Of a DNA stretch of 27,485 bases, positions 19,401-27,401 are shown piece after piece (positions within the stretch are counted from its first letter, which is position 1; each line of letters starts with the position of its first letter). The notes below the pieces were generated by a model, which was given only the letters and a program-made list of their open reading frames with translations, was not told the DNA's origin and did not search any database. Origin of the DNA: Stramenopiles sp. TOSAG23-2 (lineage: Eukaryota > Sar); NCBI GenBank assembly GCA_900128395.1, contig LT649416.1:1-27485 (forward strand), in the 5' to 3' direction. Made by a program: the position numbers and the translations under genes.

Positions 19401-21179
19401 AGACTGTTCCTTGCTAACTTCAGAATATTCTTCTTTCCCTAAGATACACGTATACACTAGCATAATCATTTCAATTGGGATCCATACCAAAGAAAAACTT
19501 GCGAAGATTATTAACAATGGCAGGTAAAGCACAAATATTATGAAATCGATAAGACTAAATAAAAATCTAGAAATTACAGCAAACAGGCGTTCATTGAACG
19601 TGAAACGATTATACTTCATATCTAAAATAAATATTATATTTCCAAAATGCCATGGATTCAAGAAAGGTGTTACAAAGGCTAGCGGCACTGATACTAAGAT
19701 CACCAAATCTTGGGCTATATTTATAAATAACATTGCAGGGAATGTAAAAAATATAAATACCCAACCAACAATTGGCTCCATCCAATTTTTATTTCGGAGG
19801 GCGCCAAACGTTGAGTCCTCACGATACCAATTGTAATTAAAATAAATCGGATTAGTAACTGCCAATAATAATAAGCAAACGCCAATCACAATAAAATATG
19901 CAGCAATTGCTGGAAAGAAAATAAAAATGAGGAAGCGTCGAAGTGCAATTAAACCATGAGTCCAAACGAACTTAAACAATTTGTCTTCTCGATCCATATC
20001 CTTTGCATTCTTGTAATTCTTGACAAACTCAAAATAGTTATCCGTATCATAAATCGAGGTTATCAAAATAAGCGAAATGAAAAAAATATACGATGGAATC
20101 AAGAAGATATGAGCAAGCGCCTCACAAAAGTACGCGGTAGTTCCGAAGACGTATTTCCAAAACCAATCTCCTATTTTTTCCTCTGGTTTTATAATCAAAT
20201 GTGCTTTTTTATTCATTATCTCATTCCTCCAGGCATCATATTCCACAGGACTTAGCCAAATGACGATTACCATGCAACTTTGTAATAAAAATAAACACAA
20301 TAAAATTGGGGAAAATATGACCAGACTAAGTAGTTTTATCTGATGCATTAACTTTCCCTTTCCATCCCGTACAAAACAACACATTGATATGGCGTATATA
20401 ATAACCAAAACGATAAATACGATGAAGTAAACCCACCAAGGTATACATGGAAAATACCAAATGTCCATCTCACTTTTAAAATTTCCGCTGGATGGTACCG
20501 GTTGTGGGCATATACCTGCTAGTATTTTATTGGAGTTGCTTACATTTCCAGCTTTCAGCGACTGTGCGTAACATGAATGGACAGGCTCTTGACATCTAAA
20601 GTTTGTCCTTGTCGTAAATCGCGTTTCATCCTGTTCTGTTATAGGATTCTTGTATTTATAATGAATCAATGTAGCGTAGGAATTATCATCACTACATTTT
20701 CGCCCGTACAGGCACTCATTAAATGGGAAAATTTCGTTTGTGCATGTATCAATCTTCTCCATTCTTGCACATGGTGGATCAGCGCAGTGATAGCTGTTGT
20801 GGGGGGGATCTTCTTCATCGTCTATTTTGCAAGAATCTTCACTAGATTCATGCTTTGCTTTATCTTGTATGATTAAAATTGCGTTGGAGCCTGGGATACG
20901 TTTAGCTATTAGACCGTCACGTTTCTCATTTTTTACGATCATTTGCTCTGCGATTTGACTGGTCTCTAAGAATTCCATAGTGGACAAATCTTTGCAAAAA
21001 CTATTCCCCCAATTTAAAGATCTTGCAACACATTTTTCCAATTTACCAATAGTAGGGGAACCAGTATCTCCTAATAAAGCTTTGAATTTTTCTATCTCAG
21101 GGTGGTATATTAACGCACCACTTAAATCGACGACATAATATTGTGAAGAATCTGGTTTATAATGTTGCCCCCCCCCCAC
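13302..21179 (-). CDS. Central segment of the giant membrane protein: end of Cache, Cys-rich stalk, very large multi-pass region
   Basis: About 2,600 codons without interruption. The first residues (QYYVVDLSGALIYHPEIE) complete the second Cache module begun upstream, and match FLIDFSGRVLYHP of the first module. A Cys-rich ectodomain stalk (about 10 Cys) precedes a TM helix (WWVYFIVFIVLVIIYAISM), and then some 30 or more hydrophobic helices in bundles separated by charged loops. At least four loops carry a short helical motif of UBA-like look (around 19087-19165, 17079-17180, 15345-15450, 14535-14610), each followed by a TM bundle. A P-[FC]-QL-x-M pattern recurs in TM helices. Large charged loops (rich in Lys/Glu) predict cytoplasmic exposure. 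No known transporter, channel or enzyme motif was recognised, and no ATP-binding or pore signature was seen. The start codon given by the frame (GTG in the G-tract) is artificial: this is the continuation of the 21122-24874 segment. Confidence 0.85.
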   Translation of the reverse strand: MGGGQHYKPDSSQYYVVDLSGALIYHPEIEKFKALLGDTGSPTIGKLEKCVARSLNWGNSFCKDLSTMEFLETSQIAEQMIVKNEKRDGLIAKRIPGSNAILIIQDKAKHESSEDSCKIDDEEDPPHNSYHCADPPCARMEKIDTCTNEIFPFNECLYGRKCSDDNSYATLIHYKYKNPITEQDETRFTTRTNFRCQEPVHSCYAQSLKAGNVSNSNKILAGICPQPVPSSGNFKSEMDIWYFPCIPWWVYFIVFIVLVIIYAISMCCFVRDGKGKLMHQIKLLSLVIFSPILLCLFLLQSCMVIVIWLSPVEYDAWRNEIMNKKAHLIIKPEEKIGDWFWKYVFGTTAYFCEALAHIFLIPSYIFFISLILITSIYDTDNYFEFVKNYKNAKDMDREDKLFKFVWTHGLIALRRFLIFIFFPAIAAYFIVIGVCLLLLAVTNPIYFNYNWYREDSTFGALRNKNWMEPIVGWVFIFFTFPAMLFINIAQDLVILVSVPLAFVTPFLNPWHFGNIIFILDMKYNRFTFNERLFAVISRFLFSLIDFIIFVLYLPLLIIFASFSLVWIPIEMIMLVYTCILGKEEYSEVSKEQSFWFGRDNNDKNTTNTNAETQVVGIELKSKDVFNATANDEDEKTKAISVDSKLTDAKIADVKKVEEGKDILVLNFKPYTKSITDDEIIEVYIKNGYNRTKTLSEIKKTHVNMLTMPLFIGKCNEWLTLNFYAWFVLIPKMFCASVIFDIAIVAWCVVQIVLHVVGAVLFILILIPSPGEVVYYFFGPNEHITWKYCYDELVEEGKKPGYEPYSLALPFTRLSIIVKYFLETYFLQWLWMPVEFVFLIVLIATSPLHVEFKRCLEKLFSKESSRMEKMYIIIPQCFIVAMYVFTWRIIRSIMLVVVFIHIGSYFFLEVILFLLAQVFDLIGRFLSLGILISNQENKQEVEDDIEDLTKAIYKLVNGTEKRNKKIIFVKPKRDKKTLNKEKKEKEPTNTDEEKIEETMDMEIIRKQSTFEIRKQYTEHIYRWFERFTDVRLYSIVPIYFLNSTSRLLLVILSWIPVSCMCIFNVISGLIVCLGPYRMELVNKLKRKNLSNSHRYMFSAVEYLFLTIIFFAFVLPCQLLMLVVIFLSFYRIPRLCKNLFCDPGTTLYQKWIIRFGVIGSEFASIMKDIYNVMIKYKAAVAKEGPKGLKNAGACFKLYVFDTIVAMVISLIGILCFILALTCVVVSFVIEIAMAIVIACTIFNLMEFIDGVEDHFFENNNKPSLLFVTSTTIRRTVFGPKDSDHETIDIEDGTETDEEKKIEENDNEGKGDNAKSSENELAAQTNILRKLTKDGAAMERLLAMEILPRERVQKIFLASGKDEGKAFDDMIRVALLTWFEFYGNLFYIITLNFLAGVFSFIAFLVLSPLWLLTIIMLFTTCCGRLFWSKAWKQLFIEGAKPEVEEGEEEEDKDTLFERFLEITMPWNNEVLVRYFVLTVLFYLYLPFQLVMALFIFFNLTHVRLLINELSDATIPLDKRVFESVFKYFMLTLDGRSEDIGDISFWIKEFLVYFSKWFAENILLNMGWIIVYVISGIVTFLCVIIQFPMVIVVFVSGNLLEYYKDMKDPDTGRYSKIFFAVLIPWFLESVLFLIVFPFQLFMTIMICITCIQFKKLMFDLGWCHKRKKLRNNDKNALIDFMENNGDKFNTKKKEPIFKLYGALMYLELKKTPDFINANSIGRSRLRQTAQNAVLKRLEKIICNRTNKQIAKCLDNRLEEIRLYQKFYAIPSNCFTMLGKIIVHTIVGTIWVISKFLKGTKIVMIFLIRDVTGKFLIFSLYYLPVRIIFYVSMCIMSLIIRLGCIQWRTWIKNSKRAYKEFKEVKSKFKHEKETMLNLDNIDVEEELSDTTDKADTIEDGEKEEDDKSISSNKAYLALLELNMFDEALLSKVYLANEKDMAKTVEALKVVLQSNRLKKSDKLNIRSNLFKIAFNATLITIQFVFYFFTFFLLGVVLNLLVCKFQLFNDFFDPNITFENKIWNIVWKHLAERLNDILNTTCKCGKNIGQLFGSLLYYLCVGLILLVFGLIAGSLSLAMSIVICSNVLLIGTFIESVGNVKDKKRDLIPTILALFMYAILLHIYPFTNLAIFPLMFLYCFCFAKSNDEKGIVVAAWRAICCGKYKGRSKEKVVPHAIGKDGDDEVEKDVYANYIEKYQDIEPHIVKMAYDVHMGVEKNMETALSPDPSVLIMQVSTSSILNLHVLFFSIFWRQLKWFSYDVVIKIFLKGMAYGIAIIFAIICGCICIPLLIVISITPYGPCFEDGLSFKGGIVHAGSLIPAYFIVSVVWLATMPIQYVLCGSTVLLREATSQKYNKKYKDKRLKEYGEVGFPTKHFLFFQYFPLALGHFAIETLMPCLGKSFMIVVQIIVGIAGFSFGLVILAIEAFMFVFIVFSGVLGYLEMSGVNGMYLPEVWKVIKCTGDNKVEWYNRLLVIPLAFPFAIMHILTFPFYQPMRVFVHIFGCKCCVKKRDNELFPNAQMENDRRILDDDMEPHSKYFRLVFPVVFWFFYIFIQNILNPPLFVLLYCLNLLIISINRIFYRYVALEIRAYVSRKFYLWPEMLAKGANSSIRNFCYRNKLRKGNLRSRVSKW
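13416..13455 (-). other. Candidate 40-nt intron (or frame break) in the giant gene
   Basis: On the minus strand a GTATGT...TAGAAAG segment of 40 nt; GTATGT is a classic 5' splice-site sequence. Removing it joins the central frame (...SINRIFY) to the LRR frame (SSIYGQKCW...). One surplus T in the ATTTTC run just upstream (about 13465) would also restore the frame. Confidence 0.4.
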
Positions 21180-24100
21180 ACTGCTTTATCAAATATAGAT
21201 TTTAATGTTTCTACACTAAAATCTAAACCAGCGACTCCAGCAACAGTCTTATTTTCATCACTTAACACAGCAACCGATAAAGTCGAACACGGTTTTTTAC
21301 TAAAGGTATCTATGTAAGTCGACAAACATGTCCACGTGGGATATTCTACGCTACGCATGTACCATGGCCGTTTTCTAGGATCGTAAAAGCGTGATTCGGG
21401 TGCGCCAGTCAATTTTCGGAAAACACCATTCGTTGTTCCAAAATATTTAGCAATGACCGATGTCCCTAAACCTGGACGTTCTTTCCAACATTTTTCAACG
21501 GAGCGAGTTAAGAAAATATCTTCCAGTACACGAGGTCTTACCATTTTTTCAAAATCAAGACGTGCATCAAGCTCATCGCTATTAATTAAGTCATTATACC
21601 GAGTTACGCGATCTACGCTTTCCTTTATTGAATGTCCTCGGTCCAAATCCCCTTGTTGAATATATAGGTACGGATCACGATATGCACTGGATGCCAATTT
21701 CCAAACGCTTTCCTCAAACGTAACATTCGTCTGCGTATAATACCCTTCACAAGTAGGGAACCCAGAGTCAAAATATGTATTAGGCGTTGGTACAACGTCT
21801 ACACGATGGTACCAATCTTTGTAGTCCTTGCTTAATTTTGTCTGTGCATTGGTAACACTTCCAGGTTCAATGACACGAATTTTTGCATCTTGATCTTCCA
21901 ATACGAATGCCACGCTAAATTCAACCTTATCAACTTTCTTCCAATATATGTTTGCGCAAAATGTTAAATGCGTTGCTCCTTCCGCCGATGTCCCTCGTGG
22001 CATTAGCATTTGCATTTTTACGTATTTCGAACCGCTACCGCCAGCAGTCATGCTGTTACGAATTTCATTGATAAAAGTTTGATCCACGCCTTTTGAACTG
22101 TCCCAACTAGATGCAATCCCATCACATGATTGTAAAATCATCAAATCTTTGATATCCACAAATTTTGGATTTTTGCCATTTTTATCCTCAGGGGATGGCA
22201 GCGAGGGGTGATAAAGAACCCTGCCAGAAAAATCAATTAAGAACCCAAATGATTTTTTACCGTGATTTTTTGCATCTGCTAAATCTTTGAAAATATCAGC
22301 AACTGCTAAATCAATGCCTGCAACACCAAAATAACGTTCTTGATCTTGCAAAATAAACGTTTCGTTTTTGGACACATCTTTATTCATATACATTGGTACT
22401 GCCCCGGTTATGACTACGCCTAAGCCTGAAAAATCGAAATATGGTAATGTCAAACGTACTCCTCCTTGTTGTGATTCATACAAGTAATTCCCTGTCTCGT
22501 AGTAGGTGCCCATTTTGGACATCAAATCGCCAAAATTTTCATCCTTCACAAACACAGGTTTTATTACGGACATATCTGAAATTTCAGATTGATATTCTTC
22601 CACGCCTGCACCTAATAAGAAGTTAAAGAGATCAGGTGGAGTTGCCATTTCACCGCTTAATTTTTCAATTAAAGCTTCTACTTGTTCGAAATTTTCTGTA
22701 ACGCCTTCTTTCCCTGTTTTTGGCAATGTTGGAGCGCCATCTGTTAAAAATATAATAGCTGACTTACGAGAACTTAATGTTTTTCTTGAATTTAAATATT
22801 CAAATGCCGTAGTAAATGCAGCATGGTAATTTGTTTTGCCATTAGGTGCAATAGTCTCGATAAAATGGTTTAAAAACTCTTTGTTGTGATGATTTGCTGG
22901 TGCTAAATTTCTAGTGCCTTCTTCTATCGATCCTCTGTAATCGATTGTTTTGCGAGCACCGGCCGTGCAAACATAATCAAATGGATCACTTTCCAATTTG
23001 CTTTTCCATAATTTATTTTCTAGACTATTAGGATCTTCAAGGCAGCACAAATAGGCGTCTCCACGCCCGCGGCAATGGCGGGCATCTTCCAGTTTGAAAG
23101 CTTTGTAATCCTTATTATTATTGCAAGTAGTAGCACCACAACAGTCAGAATTATCACACAAATCAACCCTGCAGTTGCGGGGTCCAGTCGTTGGAAAATG
23201 CACTACATCACTAAACGATATAACTGCAACACGATCATCATCATTCAACGTTTTTAAAACTTGTTTGGCAGCTTTTTTTGCATATTTCATACGATCGTAC
23301 TCCAACATACTACCACTGCTGTCGATGATGATGACAATATCTTTTGGTTCACCAGCAGCTTTAACATACCATGGTCGTGTACGTGGATCATATGCAGGAA
23401 TATCCGTTAAAAAATACAACCAAACCCACATAAGTAATAGCGGCAAGGCAAATCCAACCAACCAATATGCAGTGCATTTTTTGCCCAGGCCTCTACCACC
23501 TGTTGTAGCTTCATCATCACCATCATCATTATTCTTATCTAAAACAACTTTATTTATCTGTGGAAAAATCACAAAAGTTGAGATGTAAAATAATGAAAAG
23601 ATAGAAAGGGCCCAAAATACAATTACGGCAATTAACCCCCCGGACATTTCTTGTCCAAAATTATTTGAACCATTCGCATCAATAAATTCGCCATCTTCTG
23701 TTATATCACGCCGAAACCCTACTAACAATGCCAATGTAAAAGGAACGTAATCAAGCCAAAACAATAAAAGAGCAATCCATGCCATAGCCCTTTTCTCATA
23801 TAATTGACCAGTTTCAATAGTTTCAGATTGAAAATGGACCAAATCTTCCTCAGCAAGCGTCTCATCATCGTTCTCATTTTCTTCTTCTCTTTCATGATCC
23901 CTATCACCACGCACTTTAAAAGTTTCTTTTTTCAGTTTAAATGTTTTTTGTTCATTGGTCATCGCTCGTAATTCTCGACTGGGCATTTTCATCAACCGTT
24001 TTCCATTTTCACTTTTTCCAATCAAAATTATGCCATAATAATCTTTGATGAAATAAATCCACCATATATGGAAAATTATTGTTGGCAACACAAGTAGCGT

Positions 24101-24874
24101 TAAAGCAAATATCAATACACGAAATGTCGGTGTAAAATTGCGGCCAGTAGATATGCCTAGTATTCTATCCCTTCGAGCGGGGTATCGCCTGTGATAGCCG
24201 GAAGTCGATGAAACATATTGCCATTTAATTGTTTTCGCAGTTTCAAAATTTTCTTTAAATACTTCATCCAGTTTCGCTTCTTTACACGCTGCTTCAAATC
24301 GAAGTAAATTTAAATGTGAACTAAATATATCATCGGTTTTCTGGGGGTAAATCTCTGTATACCATGGTAAATTTGCACATGAATGTTTCGGATCGACTGA
24401 GGAGTAAAATGCATCGTTGTACCGCGCCTCGTGATCGTTAAAGTCTTGACATAGATCAATTGTCCAAATGGCATCTCTTCCTTCTTTGGCATACATTTCG
24501 TTCGCTTTTTTATCTATAAAGTCAAAATTTGTATTATACTGGTCCTCTAATTTATTTTTCAAATTTGTTAACGGAGTAATTAACTTCTGTTCAATGGTAG
24601 TTGCAACATGCGCTGCCATATCTTCAAGTATACGCGTACCATTTACATTATTCGAAATGTATTTTGCATCGTTTGAATAAGTATTTTGCAAGACGTTGGT
24701 ACATAGTTGCTCACGTGATAATTTTTTTAAATCAGCAGATATTTTATCAGCAATCTCATTGATTTGTGTAAAACTAGAATAACTTGGAGCACAAGACACG
24801 ATTGTTGTTTTTATTATTATTATAGTTAAAATAATAACTAAATGTTTTAGACTACAATGGTGAACTGGCGACAT
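21122..24874 (-). CDS. N-terminal segment of the giant membrane protein: alpha2delta-like VWA/Cache ectodomain with four TM helices
   Basis: About 1,235 meaningful codons. A signal peptide (LVIILTIIIIKTTIVSCA, to about residue 29) is followed by a helical ectodomain (30-250) with Cys and an ANLPWY motif. Four TM helices follow (about 251-276, 365-390, 410-435 and 470-490) with an acidic loop between the first two. Then comes YDPRTRPWYVKAAGEPKD leading directly into VWA (from about 511), as in animal alpha2delta. MIDAS is complete: DSSGS, Thr in GKTNYHA, Asp in FLTDGAP. The VWA carries a Cys-rich insert (9 Cys). Two Cache modules follow: VRLTLPY...FGVAGIDLAV...FLIDFSGRVLYHP, and YDPRKRPWYM...VAGVAGLDFSV. 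The frame then fails in a G10 tract (21168-21177). The last 16 residues (NIINQILHN...) are a frameshift product, and the true continuation is 13302-21179. An even number of TMs keeps the VWA/Cache outside the cell. It is related to alpha2delta/CACHD1 by domains only. Confidence 0.88.
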   Translation of the reverse strand: MSPVHHCSLKHLVIILTIIIIKTTIVSCAPSYSSFTQINEIADKISADLKKLSREQLCTNVLQNTYSNDAKYISNNVNGTRILEDMAAHVATTIEQKLITPLTNLKNKLEDQYNTNFDFIDKKANEMYAKEGRDAIWTIDLCQDFNDHEARYNDAFYSSVDPKHSCANLPWYTEIYPQKTDDIFSSHLNLLRFEAACKEAKLDEVFKENFETAKTIKWQYVSSTSGYHRRYPARRDRILGISTGRNFTPTFRVLIFALTLLVLPTIIFHIWWIYFIKDYYGIILIGKSENGKRLMKMPSRELRAMTNEQKTFKLKKETFKVRGDRDHEREEENENDDETLAEEDLVHFQSETIETGQLYEKRAMAWIALLLFWLDYVPFTLALLVGFRRDITEDGEFIDANGSNNFGQEMSGGLIAVIVFWALSIFSLFYISTFVIFPQINKVVLDKNNDDGDDEATTGGRGLGKKCTAYWLVGFALPLLLMWVWLYFLTDIPAYDPRTRPWYVKAAGEPKDIVIIIDSSGSMLEYDRMKYAKKAAKQVLKTLNDDDRVAVISFSDVVHFPTTGPRNCRVDLCDNSDCCGATTCNNNKDYKAFKLEDARHCRGRGDAYLCCLEDPNSLENKLWKSKLESDPFDYVCTAGARKTIDYRGSIEEGTRNLAPANHHNKEFLNHFIETIAPNGKTNYHAAFTTAFEYLNSRKTLSSRKSAIIFLTDGAPTLPKTGKEGVTENFEQVEALIEKLSGEMATPPDLFNFLLGAGVEEYQSEISDMSVIKPVFVKDENFGDLMSKMGTYYETGNYLYESQQGGVRLTLPYFDFSGLGVVITGAVPMYMNKDVSKNETFILQDQERYFGVAGIDLAVADIFKDLADAKNHGKKSFGFLIDFSGRVLYHPSLPSPEDKNGKNPKFVDIKDLMILQSCDGIASSWDSSKGVDQTFINEIRNSMTAGGSGSKYVKMQMLMPRGTSAEGATHLTFCANIYWKKVDKVEFSVAFVLEDQDAKIRVIEPGSVTNAQTKLSKDYKDWYHRVDVVPTPNTYFDSGFPTCEGYYTQTNVTFEESVWKLASSAYRDPYLYIQQGDLDRGHSIKESVDRVTRYNDLINSDELDARLDFEKMVRPRVLEDIFLTRSVEKCWKERPGLGTSVIAKYFGTTNGVFRKLTGAPESRFYDPRKRPWYMRSVEYPTWTCLSTYIDTFSKKPCSTLSVAVLSDENKTVAGVAGLDFSVETLKSIFDKAVWGGGNIINQILHNIMSSI
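21168..21177 (-). repeat. G10 homopolymer where the giant gene loses frame
   Basis: Ten consecutive C on the + strand (G on the coding strand) in the middle of the second Cache module. The protein is continuous across it (DKAVWGGG then QHYKPDSSQYYVVDLSG) if the tract is 8 or 11 G, not 10. No other mononucleotide C/G run of this length occurs in the window. A length error, somatic variation or real slippage is possible. Confidence 0.9.
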
Positions 24875-25694
24875 TATTTGTTTATATTTGTTTGTTTCTT
24901 TCTAAAATCGTTAAAATCGTTTTTTATAGCTTTTCTATTTCTTACTTTAATTATATATATGTAAGCCGCTCTTTTGTGGGTGTGTGGGTGTTTACAGAAT
25001 GTGCATATATGGTGTACATACGTAGTAGTAAGTGGGAAAGGGGAAATGGGTTTTTTCTTTCCAAGGGGGTACTATACTAACAAGTATAAACACGAAATTT
25101 AAAAATCAAATTTTTTTTTGTTTATAATCTTGTTTGTGATAATCCAATGATATTACTATATACGTTAAAATTTAAATTTAAAAATACTTTCACTTATCCC
25201 CATTTAGTGCGTACGCGTCGTTTACCTATCAAAAAAATATTATAATCTGATATAATGCTATAATGCTATATTGCTGTATTAATATATTATAATATAACAC
25301 ACATCATCACCCACAACTGGCCAACCTAAAATAAAAACCCCCAAAAAAAACAACACCCTACTCTGGCAAGCGCAGAGTCTTCCCTAACAACACCCCAACA
25401 AGAAGATATTAGCACATTAATATTAATAATTATATGTATCGATATAGAATAGTATACATACAAAATATAAAACATATAACAAAAATAATATATATATATA
25501 CATATATATATACATACATTCAATACAAAATAAAACTAACAATCTCTCTTTTTCTCTCTTCCAACAACAACAACAACAACAAACTAAATAAAAAATAGAA
25601 TCAAACAAGCAACATTAGATCGAGCATTATTAATATACAAACGTATAGCAAAATTAGATACATACATACATACAGATACTTTTTCTATTGTGCA
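24875..25694. promoter_or_regulatory. Divergent promoter region, 820 bp, giant gene / xylulose kinase
   Basis: The spacer lies between divergent start codons. It holds T-rich sequence close to the giant gene start, a GT-rich patch (24975-25015), TATAATGC repeats near 25255-25275, C/A tracts (25335-25400), AT/AC repeats (25485-25517), a (CAA)7 run and a CATA repeat just before the xylulose kinase ATG. No gene or RNA was recognised; short ORFs here are low complexity. Confidence 0.5.
25562..25582. repeat. (CAA)7 microsatellite
   Basis: Seven CAA units about 110 bp upstream of the xylulose kinase start, possibly in its 5' UTR. Confidence 0.9.
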
Positions 25695-27401
25695 ATGTCT
25701 GATAATACTGAACAACAAGAAGAACCAATGTATGCTCTTGGAATTGATTCTTCCACGCAATCTTGTTCAGCTGTAATAATTGATTTAAAAAATAAAAATG
25801 TTATCATAGAAGAGTCTATTAATTTTGGACAATCGTTGCCGCAATATAATGCACCACAAGGTTTTATTGTTAATAATGATATTCCAAATGAGTTTCACTC
25901 AAATCCATTAATGTGGTTAGATGCGCTTGATTTATTAATGGAAAAGTTAAAAGCAGAATGTGATTTGTCTAAAGTGAAATTTATATCTGGTGCTGGTCAA
26001 CAGCATGGCTCTGTTTATTTAAATTCAACATGGTTTGATACTATAAAAAATTTAAATCATGAGCAAACGTTAAGTTTACAAATAAAACCATGTTTGTCTA
26101 GAGATTCGTCACCAATTTGGATGGATACGTCAACGTTAAGAGAATGCCAAGAAATTGCGAAGGAAGTTGGCAATAGTGAAAAAGTATGTGAATTATCTGG
26201 ATCGATACCAACAGAACGTTTTACAGGGCCACAAATTCGTAAATTTTACAAAGAAAGTGCTTCAAATTACGAAAATACGAGTAGAATACATTTAGTCTCT
26301 TCGTTTATTGGTAGTATAATTGCAGGTATAGATTCGCCGATAGACGTAGGGGATGGCGCAGGAATGAATTTAATGAATATAAAACAATTCGATTGGGATG
26401 AAACTTTATTAAATGCAACTGCACCAAATTTAAAGTTAAAATTACCTTCCATTTGCAATGAAAATTTAAATATAAGCTCTTCTGTTTCTAGCTATTTTAT
26501 CAATAAGTATGGATTTTCAAATGATTGCAATGTTGTTCTATTTACTGGCGATAACCCTTCGTCCTTAGTTGGTATGGGTGCTACTTCAACTGGTAAAGTT
26601 GTTATCAGTTTAGGTACAAGTGATACTTTTTTTGCTGCAATGAAAGATCCATGCACGGATCCAAATGGTAGTGGCCATGTATTTGGAAATGCTATAGAAT
26701 TGAATCCTACTACATCGTCCTCAAACGATGACATATCAAAGTATATGACCTTGCAATGCTTTCTAAATGGTTCATTAGCACGTGAAAAAGTAAAAGATCG
26801 TTTTCAAATGTCATGGGATGATTTTTCCAATGCATTATCTTCAACAAATATTGGAAATAATAAAAATATAATGTTGCCATTTTTTGGAAATGAGATAAGT
26901 CCAAAAATAATCGGGGATAACATTGAACCCATACTTTCTGGTACGGAAGATTTTAAAAATTGGAAAAATGCCAATGAAGCAATACGTGCATGTGTGGAAT
27001 GTCAAATTATTAATATGAAATGTTGTGTGAAATGGATGAATTTGTCACCAACACATATCTTTTTAACTGGTGGTGCAAGTGAAAATAATAATATTGCACA
27101 GATTGTAGCAAATATATTTCAGGCACGTGTATCTAGATTACAATCAAGTAGTTCATGTGGATTGGGTGGTGCTATTAGAGCAGCTTCATGTAGCAGTAGT
27201 AATAATGATGGCAACAAATTATATGAAATGATTGAATTGCAAAATATTTATTGTAAGTTTGATCCAAATAAAGATGTATTACCATCATCATCAAATGGTG
27301 ATAGTGACAATAATGTGAAGGCTACTTACGATGATTTGTGTAATTCATATGTAGAGTTATTATTATCAACACAAAAAGAGGGAGGTTGGAGTAAAGTGTA
27401 A
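25695..27401 (+). CDS. XYLB: D-xylulose kinase (FGGY family)
   Basis: Phosphorylates D-xylulose with ATP to xylulose 5-phosphate, feeding the pentose phosphate pathway; cytosolic. The 568-residue length suits eukaryotic xylulose kinases. Motifs in order: ALGIDSSTQS (N-terminal phosphate loop, about residue 15), GAGQQHGSVY (about 99), SPIWMDTST, ERFTGPQIRKF, LVSSFIGSIIAG with DGAGMNLM (sugar site region), FTGDNPSSLVG near 283-292 whose Asp is the expected catalytic base, SLGTSDTFFA (about 304), FLNGSLARE, TGGASEN (about 458) and GLGGAIRA (about 489) of the ATP side. The pattern resembles animal-type XYLB more than bacterial XylB. It is intronless, with start context GTGCA-ATG-TC. The C-terminal region has a Ser/Asn-rich insert. 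It is divergent from the giant sensor gene; no functional link is evident. Identification is firm. Confidence 0.95.
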   Translation: MSDNTEQQEEPMYALGIDSSTQSCSAVIIDLKNKNVIIEESINFGQSLPQYNAPQGFIVNNDIPNEFHSNPLMWLDALDLLMEKLKAECDLSKVKFISGAGQQHGSVYLNSTWFDTIKNLNHEQTLSLQIKPCLSRDSSPIWMDTSTLRECQEIAKEVGNSEKVCELSGSIPTERFTGPQIRKFYKESASNYENTSRIHLVSSFIGSIIAGIDSPIDVGDGAGMNLMNIKQFDWDETLLNATAPNLKLKLPSICNENLNISSSVSSYFINKYGFSNDCNVVLFTGDNPSSLVGMGATSTGKVVISLGTSDTFFAAMKDPCTDPNGSGHVFGNAIELNPTTSSSNDDISKYMTLQCFLNGSLAREKVKDRFQMSWDDFSNALSSTNIGNNKNIMLPFFGNEISPKIIGDNIEPILSGTEDFKNWKNANEAIRACVECQIINMKCCVKWMNLSPTHIFLTGGASENNNIAQIVANIFQARVSRLQSSSSCGLGGAIRAASCSSSNNDGNKLYEMIELQNIYCKFDPNKDVLPSSSNGDSDNNVKATYDDLCNSYVELLLSTQKEGGWSKV

